Positions 4,729-10,912 of a stretch of DNA of 10,912 bases are shown here, piece by piece; within the stretch, counting starts at the first letter, position 1; every line of letters begins with the position of its first letter. The DNA comes from an uncultured Paenibacillaceae bacterium (lineage in GTDB: Bacteria; Bacillota; Bacilli; Aneurinibacillales; Aneurinibacillaceae): the NCBI GenBank assembly GCA_946478845.1, contig CAMLDI010000071.1:1-10912 (forward strand), given 5' to 3'. The notes beneath the pieces are model-generated. The model was given only the letters and a program-made list of their open reading frames with translations, ran no database searches and had not been told where the DNA came from. The position numbers were made by a program, and so were the translations under genes.

Positions 4729-5949
4729 TTATCCTTTATGCAATTGGAATTTTCTATGAAGGGCTTGAACAGCCCGGATCATATCTTTCTCATAAACTAA
4801 TACCCAAATCGTAGTATGAGAATCAGCGGATTGTAATATACGTATATCCTCGCCAGTCAGGGCTTCAACAATATGTGCCATAACCCCGGGAACACCGGCC
4901 ATTCCCGCACCTACACAGGAAACCTTAGCACAATGGGGAGTTACAAGAACCTCATATCCCAGGTTTTCAATAATTTCAATGGCCCGTTGATCCTGTTCCT
5001 TACGTACAGTATACGCCACTCCACGGGGATTTACATTAATAAAATCTACACTGATACGATGGGCAGCCATAGCTTTAAACACTTCAACCTGTACGTCAAA
5101 CCGTCCTTCTTTGGCCATCACTTTAATTTGAGTCAAATTAGGAACATGGGCAATTCCTGTTATCACCCGATCTTTAACCCCACTCCCTTTAGGTTTTCCA
5201 TCGGTATGGGCAATCACAAGGGTTCCTTCATCATCCGAAAACGTGGAACGGATGCGGAGAGGAATGCCAGCCTGTGCGGCCACTTCCACAGACCGAGGAT
5301 GAATGACTTTCGCTCCTTGATAGGCCATATTACATACTTCCATATAAGTCAGGACAGATAAGGAGCGAGCCTCTTCCACGATTTGAGGGTCTGCTGTCAT
5401 AATTCCTTCAACATCTGTAAATATATCAATGATTTCAGCTTTAAGGGCAACACCCAGAGCTGTCGCAGAAGTATCACTGCCACCACGTCCCAGGGTGGTA
5501 ATCTCACCATGTTCTGTACATCCCTGAAAACCGGTGACAACAACAACCTTCCCCTGTTCTAATTCCTTTAGAATTCGTTCAGGGTAAATCCTTTGAATTT
5601 GCGCATCATTAAAATCATCATTTGTTTTAATTCCGGCCTGCTGTCCTGTAAGGACAATCGCGGGAATATTGTTGGAATTCAACATGCTAACCAAAGTGGA
5701 TGCAGAAATGATTTCCCCGCATGAGAGAAGCAAATCTATATCCCTTGGTTGTAATCCATTTCCATTATCCCGAATTAAGTGCAATAGGGTATCCGTTGCA
5801 TAAGGATCCCCTTTACGACCCATGGCAGAAACTACTACACAAACAGAAAAGCCTTTATCCAATGCTAGCTTAATATGATGTATAGCCCGCTTTCTTTTCT
5901 CAACAGTCGTTAGCGATGATCCACCGAATTTCTGGACCAGAATTTTCAT
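4729..5949 (-). CDS. dapG: aspartate kinase, DapG type
   Basis: Phosphorylates aspartate, the first step of the aspartate pathway. The 406 residues show KFGGSS (7-12), SAMGRKGDPYATDTLL (41-56), LLSCGE (74-79), GRGGSDTSA (154-162) and FTDVEGIMTADP (177-188) in the kinase domain, then two ACT-type regulatory segments from about 265 to the end, including LQSADSHTTIWVLV (372-385). It resembles the monofunctional B. subtilis aspartokinase I, which is known to be inhibited by diaminopimelate. ATG start; the best Shine-Dalgarno, GAGGTG, is about 12 nt upstream, rather far, but MKILVQKFGGSS is the expected family N-terminus. It sits 22 nt after asd and 23 nt before dapA. Confidence 0.96.
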   Translation of the reverse strand: MKILVQKFGGSSLTTVEKRKRAIHHIKLALDKGFSVCVVVSAMGRKGDPYATDTLLHLIRDNGNGLQPRDIDLLLSCGEIISASTLVSMLNSNNIPAIVLTGQQAGIKTNDDFNDAQIQRIYPERILKELEQGKVVVVTGFQGCTEHGEITTLGRGGSDTSATALGVALKAEIIDIFTDVEGIMTADPQIVEEARSLSVLTYMEVCNMAYQGAKVIHPRSVEVAAQAGIPLRIRSTFSDDEGTLVIAHTDGKPKGSGVKDRVITGIAHVPNLTQIKVMAKEGRFDVQVEVFKAMAAHRISVDFINVNPRGVAYTVRKEQDQRAIEIIENLGYEVLVTPHCAKVSCVGAGMAGVPGVMAHIVEALTGEDIRILQSADSHTTIWVLVYEKDMIRAVQALHRKFQLHKG

Positions 5950-5971
5950 AATTCAGGAAAGCACCTCTATT

Positions 5972-7009
5972 TTATTGGCGTTTAATCCATTCTTCAGCAA
6001 TTTGAACAGCATTCCAGGCTGCTCCTTTAAGAAGATTATCAGAAACTACCCACATGTGAAGTCCTTTTGGATAATCAAGGTCACGGCGAAGGCGTCCAAC
6101 AAATACTTCTATTTGTCCATTTGCATCTGCAGGCATAGGATAAATCTGTTCTTCCGGTTTGTCCTGAACAATAACACCTGGAGCATTCTCAAGCAATTCA
6201 ATTACATCAGCCATTTCAAAATCCTCTTTCAATTCCACATACACTGATTCTGAGTGGCCTTTTACAACAGGAATACGAACACAGGTTGCAGAAACTTTTA
6301 CTGACTCATCACCAAAAATCTTCTTCGTTTCCCGAATCATTTTCATTTCTTCATTGGTAAAACCATTATTTAAGAATACATCAATTTGGGGAACTGCATT
6401 AAATGCAATTTGATGTTTAACTGGAAGTGAGCCTACAGGCAACACTTCTTTTTTCACTTCATCTCCATTAAGTACAGCCTGAGATTGGTCTACTAATTCT
6501 TGAATGGCTTTCGCTCCAGCTCCTGAAACAGCCTGGTATGTGGAAACTACAATACGGTCCATGCCATATTTATCGTATAAGGGTTTTAATGCAGCCACCA
6601 TTTGAATGGTTGAACAGTTAGGATTCGCAATAACCCCTTTATTTTCGAAGATTTTTTCTGGATTAACTTCCGGAACAACAAGTGGAACTTCCGGGTCCAT
6701 ACGGAACGCACTGGTATTATCGATACACAGAGTTCCTCTTTTGATTGCTTCTGGTACAAGCTTTTTACTTACACTGCCACCAGCGCTAAATAACGCAATA
6801 TCCACACCTTCGAAAGCTTCTGGAGTCGCTTCTTCTAAGGTGTATTCATTTCCTTTAAACATTACCTTTTTTCCAGCAGAACGCGCAGACGCCAATAATT
6901 TTAATGAAGCAAGTGGGAAGTCTCTTTGTTCTAACATAGACAGCATTTGCTGACCTACTGCTCCTGTTGCTCCCACTACTGCTACATGAAATTGTTTAGT
7001 TTTCTCCAT
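5972..7009 (-). CDS. asd: aspartate-semialdehyde dehydrogenase
   Basis: NADPH-dependent reduction of aspartyl phosphate to aspartate semialdehyde, the product used by DapA. N-terminal Rossmann motif VAVVGATGAVGQQML, catalytic Cys132 in NPNCSTIQM, catalytic His252 in VKGHSESVYVE, and the typical end VSDNLLKGAAWNAVQIAE. Start set at ATG 7009, giving 345 residues with AAGGAG 8 nt upstream; a GTG at 7018 lies in the Shine-Dalgarno zone. It is 47 nt downstream of dpaB and 22 nt upstream of dapG, so probably cotranscribed, linking precursor supply to dipicolinate synthesis. Length matches the family (about 346 in B. subtilis). Confidence 0.97.
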   Translation of the reverse strand: MEKTKQFHVAVVGATGAVGQQMLSMLEQRDFPLASLKLLASARSAGKKVMFKGNEYTLEEATPEAFEGVDIALFSAGGSVSKKLVPEAIKRGTLCIDNTSAFRMDPEVPLVVPEVNPEKIFENKGVIANPNCSTIQMVAALKPLYDKYGMDRIVVSTYQAVSGAGAKAIQELVDQSQAVLNGDEVKKEVLPVGSLPVKHQIAFNAVPQIDVFLNNGFTNEEMKMIRETKKIFGDESVKVSATCVRIPVVKGHSESVYVELKEDFEMADVIELLENAPGVIVQDKPEEQIYPMPADANGQIEVFVGRLRRDLDYPKGLHMWVVSDNLLKGAAWNAVQIAEEWIKRQ

Positions 7010-7056
7010 TTTTCCCACTCCTTGTTAGATATCAAGCACTTCAACTATAATGATTA

Positions 7057-7650
7057 TTAAAATCGGTATTTTTCAACCAGCACAGGCTGCAACTGTTTTC
7101 CCTCAAGAGCCGCTTCACATGTTTGCTGAATCAGTTCCATGCGAGCCACCAGGGAATTTGGCTTTTGCTCAGGTGCGTCCTGTCCATAGGGAACAAAGTA
7201 AATGTTTTTGGTTGTTAACAACTTTGCAATGTTTGACGCATTTAACCCAAGTCCATCATTAGTAGATATGGCAATAACAACAGGACGTAAATTGCGTAAT
7301 GTGGCCTTTGTTGCCATCATAACAGCACTGTCTGTAATCGCATTGGCTAACTTGCTAATAGACGTACCAGTACAGGGTGCAATCACCATGACATCTAACT
7401 TTTTCGATGGCCCCAGAGGTTCTGCATCTACAATGGTTGAGATAATTTCATTTCCTGTAATTTCCTGAAGCTGTGATTGCCAATGCTTGGATTCCCCGAA
7501 ACGAGTATTCGTATTGGCAACCGTATGTGTAATAATTGGAATTACCGTTGCACCCCGTTCAACTAAATTTTTAATCTGGGGCATTACTTCCGCAAAGGTA
7601 CAATGGGAACCAGTCAAACCAATACCGATGGTTTTTCCTTTAAGATCCAC
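7057..7650 (-). CDS. dpaB: dipicolinate synthase subunit B
   Basis: Flavoprotein-fold subunit (SpoVFB) that with DpaA makes dipicolinic acid from the DapA product in the mother cell during late sporulation. The 197 residues show GIGLTGSHCTF (9-19), an N-terminal nucleotide-binding loop of the flavoprotein family, and VIAPCTGTSISKLANAITDS (89-108), followed by ATLRNLRPVVIAISTNDGLG. GTG start (7648-7650) with AGGAGG 7 nt upstream; its first 11 bases overlap the end of dpaA, so translational coupling is likely. B. subtilis SpoVFB is about 200 residues, so this is complete. Confidence 0.96.
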   Translation of the reverse strand: MDLKGKTIGIGLTGSHCTFAEVMPQIKNLVERGATVIPIITHTVANTNTRFGESKHWQSQLQEITGNEIISTIVDAEPLGPSKKLDVMVIAPCTGTSISKLANAITDSAVMMATKATLRNLRPVVIAISTNDGLGLNASNIAKLLTTKNIYFVPYGQDAPEQKPNSLVARMELIQQTCEAALEGKQLQPVLVEKYRF

Positions 7651-8545
7651 CTTTATTCCTCCTGATTTCCATCTGGTCGAGAACCAATCGAGACAAGGTA
7701 TTGGCTAAGATTTGTCCCGCTGATTTCGGAGCAACAATTCCAGGTAAACCAGGAGCCAATAAGGCTTTAATTCCCCTTTTTTCCGCATAACGAAAATCTG
7801 TGCCTCCTGGCTTGGAAGCAAGATCGATAATTAATGTATGATGAGGCATATTCGAAATGACCTTGGCCGTTATTACCTGATGGGGAATCGTATTAAAAAT
7901 AAGATCCGCTTCATGTACATAACGACTTAAATCATCAATATGGAAAGGTCGTAACCCCATTTCATAGGCACGGGCAAGATCTGCGGATTTTCTCGCCCCT
8001 ACACAAACATGTGCACCAAGTCCGTGCAACGCCCTGGCCATGGACAATCCTGTCCTGCCAAATCCTAATACAAATGCATTAGAATGATGGATCGTAAAAT
8101 CCGTATTCTGAATGGCAATCATCAAAGCTCCCTCAACTGTAGGTATTGAATTATAGATTGCCACATCATCCCGATCCAATATTTCATTTAATTGTAAATT
8201 AAATGAGGCTGCCAGTTTTTTTAAATACTCTCTTGCAAGGCCAGTATAAATACAACAATGTGCAGGTAGAGCAGCAAAATGTTCTTCTTTAATTTGCATA
8301 GGTTTAGAACAAAAAATGCTCTCTACATACCCCTGTTCATCTGTACCGACAACAGGAAGAATGATGGCATCCACATCGTGTAAGACCTCAGGAGTCAGGC
8401 TACGCTTAAACGTACCATTGAAATTACTCTCTAAATTGTCAAAACCGATGAGGGTTACCGTTGCATCTAGTTCGATGAATTTTTTTATGACTTCAAGCTG
8501 GCGGGCATCTCCACCGATGAAGGTAGCGTGAATTCCCGTAAGCAT
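7640..8545 (-). CDS. dpaA: dipicolinate synthase subunit A
   Basis: NAD(P)-binding subunit (SpoVFA) of dipicolinate synthase; dipicolinic acid is loaded with calcium into the spore core and gives heat resistance. 301 residues: an N-terminal domain starting MLTGIHATFIGGDARQLEV, typical of SpoVFA, then the dinucleotide-binding loop FVLGFGRTGLSMARALHGLG (158-177, GxGxxG at 161-166), and a C-terminal LIIDLASKPGGTDFRYAEKR. ATG start with GGGG 7 nt upstream. It leads the dpaA-dpaB-asd-dapG-dapA run, 141 nt after ymxH. The B. subtilis operon is known to be transcribed in the mother cell by sigma-K; a weak match lies upstream here. Confidence 0.96.
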   Translation of the reverse strand: MLTGIHATFIGGDARQLEVIKKFIELDATVTLIGFDNLESNFNGTFKRSLTPEVLHDVDAIILPVVGTDEQGYVESIFCSKPMQIKEEHFAALPAHCCIYTGLAREYLKKLAASFNLQLNEILDRDDVAIYNSIPTVEGALMIAIQNTDFTIHHSNAFVLGFGRTGLSMARALHGLGAHVCVGARKSADLARAYEMGLRPFHIDDLSRYVHEADLIFNTIPHQVITAKVISNMPHHTLIIDLASKPGGTDFRYAEKRGIKALLAPGLPGIVAPKSAGQILANTLSRLVLDQMEIRRNKGGS

Positions 8546-8570
8546 CAGATAACCCCTTTCACACCATTTT

Positions 8571-8612
8571 ACAGCAATGTGACCTTGAGATAAAGAAAAA
8601 ATCCATTGCTGT
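8571..8612. repeat. 9-bp inverted repeat in the dpaA leader
   Basis: ACAGCAATG (8571-8579) and CATTGCTGT (8604-8612) pair perfectly across a 24-nt loop. No U-run follows on the minus strand, so it does not look like a terminator of ymxH; a leader stem or operator is possible. A frame of 23 codons with a GAGGG Shine-Dalgarno (MQRIPGNQDDSNGFFLYLKV...) runs through it and may be chance. Confidence 0.5.
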
Positions 8613-8649
8613 CATCCTGGTTACCTGGAATTCGTTGCATTATTACCCT

Positions 8650-8677
8650 CATCCTATTCTTATAACCCATACATGGT
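8650..8677 (-). promoter_or_regulatory. weak sigma-K-like promoter before dpaA
   Basis: Minus strand AC (8676-8677), 17-nt spacer, AATAGGATG (8650-8658), compared with the sigma-K pattern AC - 16/17 - CATANNNTA; two of six defined -10 bases mismatch. Its location just after ymxH fits the known mother-cell control of spoVF in B. subtilis, but the match alone is weak. Confidence 0.25.
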
Positions 8678-8686
8678 GAAGAATTT

Positions 8687-8947
8687 TTAGTCTTCTTCTA
8701 AAATGGGAGTGCTTATATTGATATCAATTATAATCATTTCTGCACCAATGGTGCGAATGGAATTCCATGGAATCATCATTCCATCTTTTTTACGGTGAAA
8801 GCCAAAAAAGGTCCCTCCCGGCAATAGCATAGAATGAATTTTGCCTGTTGCGGCGTCAATGACAAGGTCTGTTTGACCAGCTGTACCCATACGGGACCCA
8901 TTATTTAAATCAACAATTTCTTTTCCTCCTAATTCACTAAAACGCAT
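8687..8947 (-). CDS. ymxH: YlmC/YmxH-family sporulation protein
   Basis: Small PRC-barrel-like protein of 86 residues. It opens MRFSELGGKEIVDLNNGSRM, followed by a GQTDLVIDAATGKIHSMLLP beta-hairpin region, a FFGFHRKKDGMMIPWNSI segment and IIIDINI, all typical of YlmC/YmxH. Biochemical role unknown; the family is found in spore formers and the gene neighbours spoVF in B. subtilis. I start at ATG 8947, which begins with the conserved MRxSEL; a TTG at 8968 would add seven residues encoded by the purine-rich ribosome-binding region. A terminator-like hairpin separates it from the upstream unit, so it probably has its own promoter in the 74 nt before it, though I see no convincing one. Confidence 0.9.
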   Translation of the reverse strand: MRFSELGGKEIVDLNNGSRMGTAGQTDLVIDAATGKIHSMLLPGGTFFGFHRKKDGMMIPWNSIRTIGAEMIIIDINISTPILEED

Positions 8948-9021
8948 CCTCTCTTCCCCCTTAGCCAAGTTATCTATCCTTTATTAGCTTTATTAAAGAA
9001 AATAGGGGTTTTATGCATATA

Positions 9022-9061
9022 AAATGAAGGAGCCAGGGAAATTCCCAGGGCTCCTTCATTT
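9022..9061 (-). terminator. hairpin ending the mlpA-dut-spo0E-like unit
   Basis: A perfect 13-bp outer stem (9022-9034 with 9049-9061) plus an inner GGGAA/TTCCC pairing. On the minus strand the downstream U-run is short (TTTTATATG), so termination may be partial. The stem includes the stop codon of the spo0E-like gene, so a ribosome finishing translation could affect folding. Confidence 0.7.
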
Positions 9062-9229
9062 CTTTTTTAATTCCATATATTTAACTATTAACGCATCCAA
9101 TTCACAACTTAGCAGCAGAACTTCAGGATTCTGTAAACCATTTTTCTCTTCAATAACCACCCGATGGAGATTTTTCCGTAATTCCTCCATTTTTTCTTCC
9201 ATCCTTTTTATCTCTTCCTCCCCTTCCAT
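9056..9229 (-). CDS. Spo0E-family aspartyl-phosphate phosphatase
   Basis: 57-residue protein: MEGEEEIKRMEEKMEELRKN forms helix 1, a short loop with GLQNPEVLL follows, then LLSCELDALIVKYMELKKK. The signature SxxLDxLI (here SCELDALI, 41-48) and the preceding NPEVL match Spo0E-like proteins, two-helix phosphatases that remove phosphate from Spo0A~P and so restrain entry into sporulation. Start ATG 9229 has AGGAGGG 4 nt upstream, and this Shine-Dalgarno overlaps the TAG stop of dut, giving tight coupling. No cysteine or metal site is needed by the family. Which Spo0E paralogue it is, and whether it acts on Spo0A, cannot be told from sequence. The gene is short and easily missed. Confidence 0.82.
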   Translation of the reverse strand: MEGEEEIKRMEEKMEELRKNLHRVVIEEKNGLQNPEVLLLSCELDALIVKYMELKKK

Positions 9230-9238
9230 CGTTCCCTC

Positions 9239-9697
9239 CTAAACACCAGTATGACCGAACCCCCCGGTCCCACGTGAAGTTTGATTTAAATCTTGCACAG
9301 GTTCCCATTCAATCATTGGAACCCATTGAAATACTAATTGAGCAATCCTCTCGCCCCGTTGAATATTAAAGGGTTCCTCCCCATGGTTGATTAAAATAAC
9401 TCCTATTTCTCCCCGATAATCTGCATCAATCGTTCCGGGAGCATTTAACGTTGTAATCCCTTTTTTATAAGCTAGGCCACTGCGGGGCCGAACCTGTGCT
9501 TCTACATGTTCAGGCATAGCAATGGCAATTCCCGTAGGAATAAGTGCTCTTTTGCCTGGTGCAAGGATGAATGGTTCCCCAATGGCTGCTTTTAAATCAA
9601 AACCACTGGATAATGAAGTCATTTTTTCCGGCAATCCTAAATCTTCATTGCCTGGCAAGATTTGAATAGCGACTTTTGCTTGATTATTTGCGTACAA
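9239..9697 (-). CDS. dut: dUTP diphosphatase (trimeric dUTPase)
   Basis: Hydrolyses dUTP to dUMP and pyrophosphate, keeping uracil out of DNA and supplying dUMP for thymidylate. The 152 residues hold all five dUTPase motifs: SGFDLKAA (31-38), RPRSGLA (70-76), GTIDADYRGE (88-97, with catalytic Asp91), RGERIAQ (114-120) and RGTGGFGHTG (142-151). TTG start (9695-9697) with AGGAGG 7 nt upstream; both Shine-Dalgarno and start lie within the last codons of mlpA (14-nt overlap). The complete motif 5 argues for full activity. The gene is housekeeping-like rather than phage debris, since it is locked into the operon. From memory it is absent from this position in B. subtilis. Confidence 0.96.
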   Translation of the reverse strand: MYANNQAKVAIQILPGNEDLGLPEKMTSLSSGFDLKAAIGEPFILAPGKRALIPTGIAIAMPEHVEAQVRPRSGLAYKKGITTLNAPGTIDADYRGEIGVILINHGEEPFNIQRGERIAQLVFQWVPMIEWEPVQDLNQTSRGTGGFGHTGV

Positions 9698-10912
9698 GAG
9701 CGTCCCTCCTGATATACTCTGGAATTTCTTCTAGAGAACTAACGAGAGCAATGGCCATTTCATGATTAAAAATATAGTCTGCTACATTTTTAACCCTATC
9801 GATCGTGACCTCATCCACTGCTTGCACCACTTGATCCAATCCCAAATGACGGCCTAAAAGCAATTCATTTTTTCCTAATCTGGTCATCCGGCTATTCGTG
9901 CTTTCCAGGCTAAGCATTAAGCTCCCTTTCAATTGTTCTTTCCCTTTCATTAATTCTTCCTTGCTAATTCCTTTGGAACGGAGTTGCTCTACGGTTTGCA
10001 ACATTAATTTATAAACCTCTTCCACCTGTTTCGTTGAGGTTCCCGCATAAAGAGTAAAGGTCCCTGCATCTTGATAGGAAGAATGATAAGAAAAAACAGA
10101 ATAGGCAAGGCCACGTTCTTCCCGAATCTCCTGGAAAAGGCGCGAACTCATACTTCCTCCAAGAATATTGTTTAAAAGAATTAAAGAGTAAATTTCTGAA
10201 TGGCCTACTTGATACCCTGGGAAAGATAAGCATAGGTGCGCCTGTTCTGTATCTTTTACTTTATGAACAGAGATCCCTGTAAATTCGGCATCTCCATCCT
10301 GAATATAATGATAGGTTTCACGAGAGAATTGAGAAAAATACCCCTCAATAATTGAAAGGAATCCATCAGGAATATTACCTGCAACGGTAATGACGGTTTG
10401 TTCTGGAACATAGCGCCCTTCCATGTAACGGAAAATATCATCAGGGGTTAGTTGGTTTAACACTTCCTCGGTCCCTAAGACACTATTCCCTAGAGAATGG
10501 TTTTGAAAGCTGGCCCGAGCAATCAAATCATGTACAAGATCATCAGGGGTATCTTCATACATGCGAATTTCTTCAATAACCACATTCTTTTCTTTCTGCA
10601 GTTCTTGTTCATCCATTTGTGAATTGAAGAACATATCTGCTAGAACTTCCAAGGCTAACGGGGCGTGTTCATCTAATACTCTCGCGTAATAACAGGTATA
10701 TTCTTTAGAGGTAAAAGCATTCACATTGCCCCCAATTTGATCAAACACCTCGGCAATTTGTTTGGCACTGCGAGTTTTTGTGCCTTTAAATAACATATGT
10801 TCAATTAAATGGGAAATCCCATTGATTTGATCACTTTCATTTTTCGAACCTGTTCCGATCCAGATTCCCAACGCCACAGAACGAACAGTTGGAATTCTTT
10901 CAAAGATCACAC
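9684..10912 (-). CDS. mlpA: M16-family zinc peptidase, 5' partial
   Basis: The window contains 408 codons up to TAA; the frame runs off the right edge, and the GTG at 10910 is almost certainly an internal Val, so a few N-terminal residues lie outside. Inverted zinc motif HLIEH (34-38 of the visible part) in GISHLIEHMLFKGT, with a distal Glu in IEEIRMYEDTPDD (113/114). The C-terminal half has GGSMSSRLFQEIREERGLAY and SLESTNSRM, characteristic of processing-peptidase-like M16 proteins such as B. subtilis MlpA/YmxG. Likely a cytosolic peptidase; substrate unknown. Its last codons carry the Shine-Dalgarno and start of dut. Confidence 0.94.
   Translation of the reverse strand, partial: VIFERIPTVRSVALGIWIGTGSKNESDQINGISHLIEHMLFKGTKTRSAKQIAEVFDQIGGNVNAFTSKEYTCYYARVLDEHAPLALEVLADMFFNSQMDEQELQKEKNVVIEEIRMYEDTPDDLVHDLIARASFQNHSLGNSVLGTEEVLNQLTPDDIFRYMEGRYVPEQTVITVAGNIPDGFLSIIEGYFSQFSRETYHYIQDGDAEFTGISVHKVKDTEQAHLCLSFPGYQVGHSEIYSLILLNNILGGSMSSRLFQEIREERGLAYSVFSYHSSYQDAGTFTLYAGTSTKQVEEVYKLMLQTVEQLRSKGISKEELMKGKEQLKGSLMLSLESTNSRMTRLGKNELLLGRHLGLDQVVQAVDEVTIDRVKNVADYIFNHEMAIALVSSLEEIPEYIRRDALVRK

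Noticed and set aside
4873..5361. 162-codon plus-strand frame opposite dapG
   Set aside because: Shadow of a conserved coding region; composition is what reverse-reading of dapG would give.

Overview
The window looks like a chromosomal segment of an endospore-forming Firmicute of the order Bacillales. The conserved part (about 1.9-10.9 kb) is entirely on the minus strand and carries mlpA - dut - spo0E-like - ymxH - dpaA - dpaB - asd - dapG - dapA - RNase J. From memory this is the Bacillus subtilis mlpA-ymxH-spoVFA-spoVFB-asd-dapG-dapA-rnjB order, with dut and a small spo0E-like gene added between mlpA and ymxH. The dipicolinate synthase pair and a Spo0E-type phosphatase point to a sporulating organism. 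The AT-rich sequence and many TTG/GTG starts fit a low-GC Bacillales, perhaps a Brevibacillus/Paenibacillus relative, but the genus cannot be fixed from sequence alone.

Read in the direction of transcription (right to left): (1) 10912-9056 is a tightly packed unit of an M16 peptidase (mlpA, 5' end outside the window), dUTPase (dut, overlapping mlpA) and a 57-residue Spo0E-family protein whose Shine-Dalgarno overlaps the dut stop; a hairpin closes the unit. (2) 8947-3830 holds ymxH, then dpaA-dpaB-asd-dapG-dapA, closed by a strong perfect-stem terminator. Aspartate is converted to dihydrodipicolinate by DapG, Asd and DapA. DpaA/DpaB then oxidise it to dipicolinic acid for the spore core, while the same intermediate also feeds diaminopimelate and lysine. 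(3) 3709-1893 is a single-gene RNase J unit with its own promoter, a dyad at the transcription start, a TTG start and a terminator.

The left end (1-1890) is different: visibly AT-richer and full of gene fragments and inverted repeats. It holds a DUF4279 gene directly behind the last 55 codons of what looks like a polymorphic-toxin C-terminal domain, the tail of a membrane protein, the C-terminal fragment of a second DUF4279 gene sharing a 38-bp identical block with the first, a small two-helix membrane protein, a 48-bp palindromic element joining two broken frames, and a promoter-terminator pair that could make a short RNA. I read this as an eroded accumulation site for toxin/immunity cassettes next to the conserved dap-rnj block. 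The toxin and immunity assignments are inferences from sequence style and arrangement.
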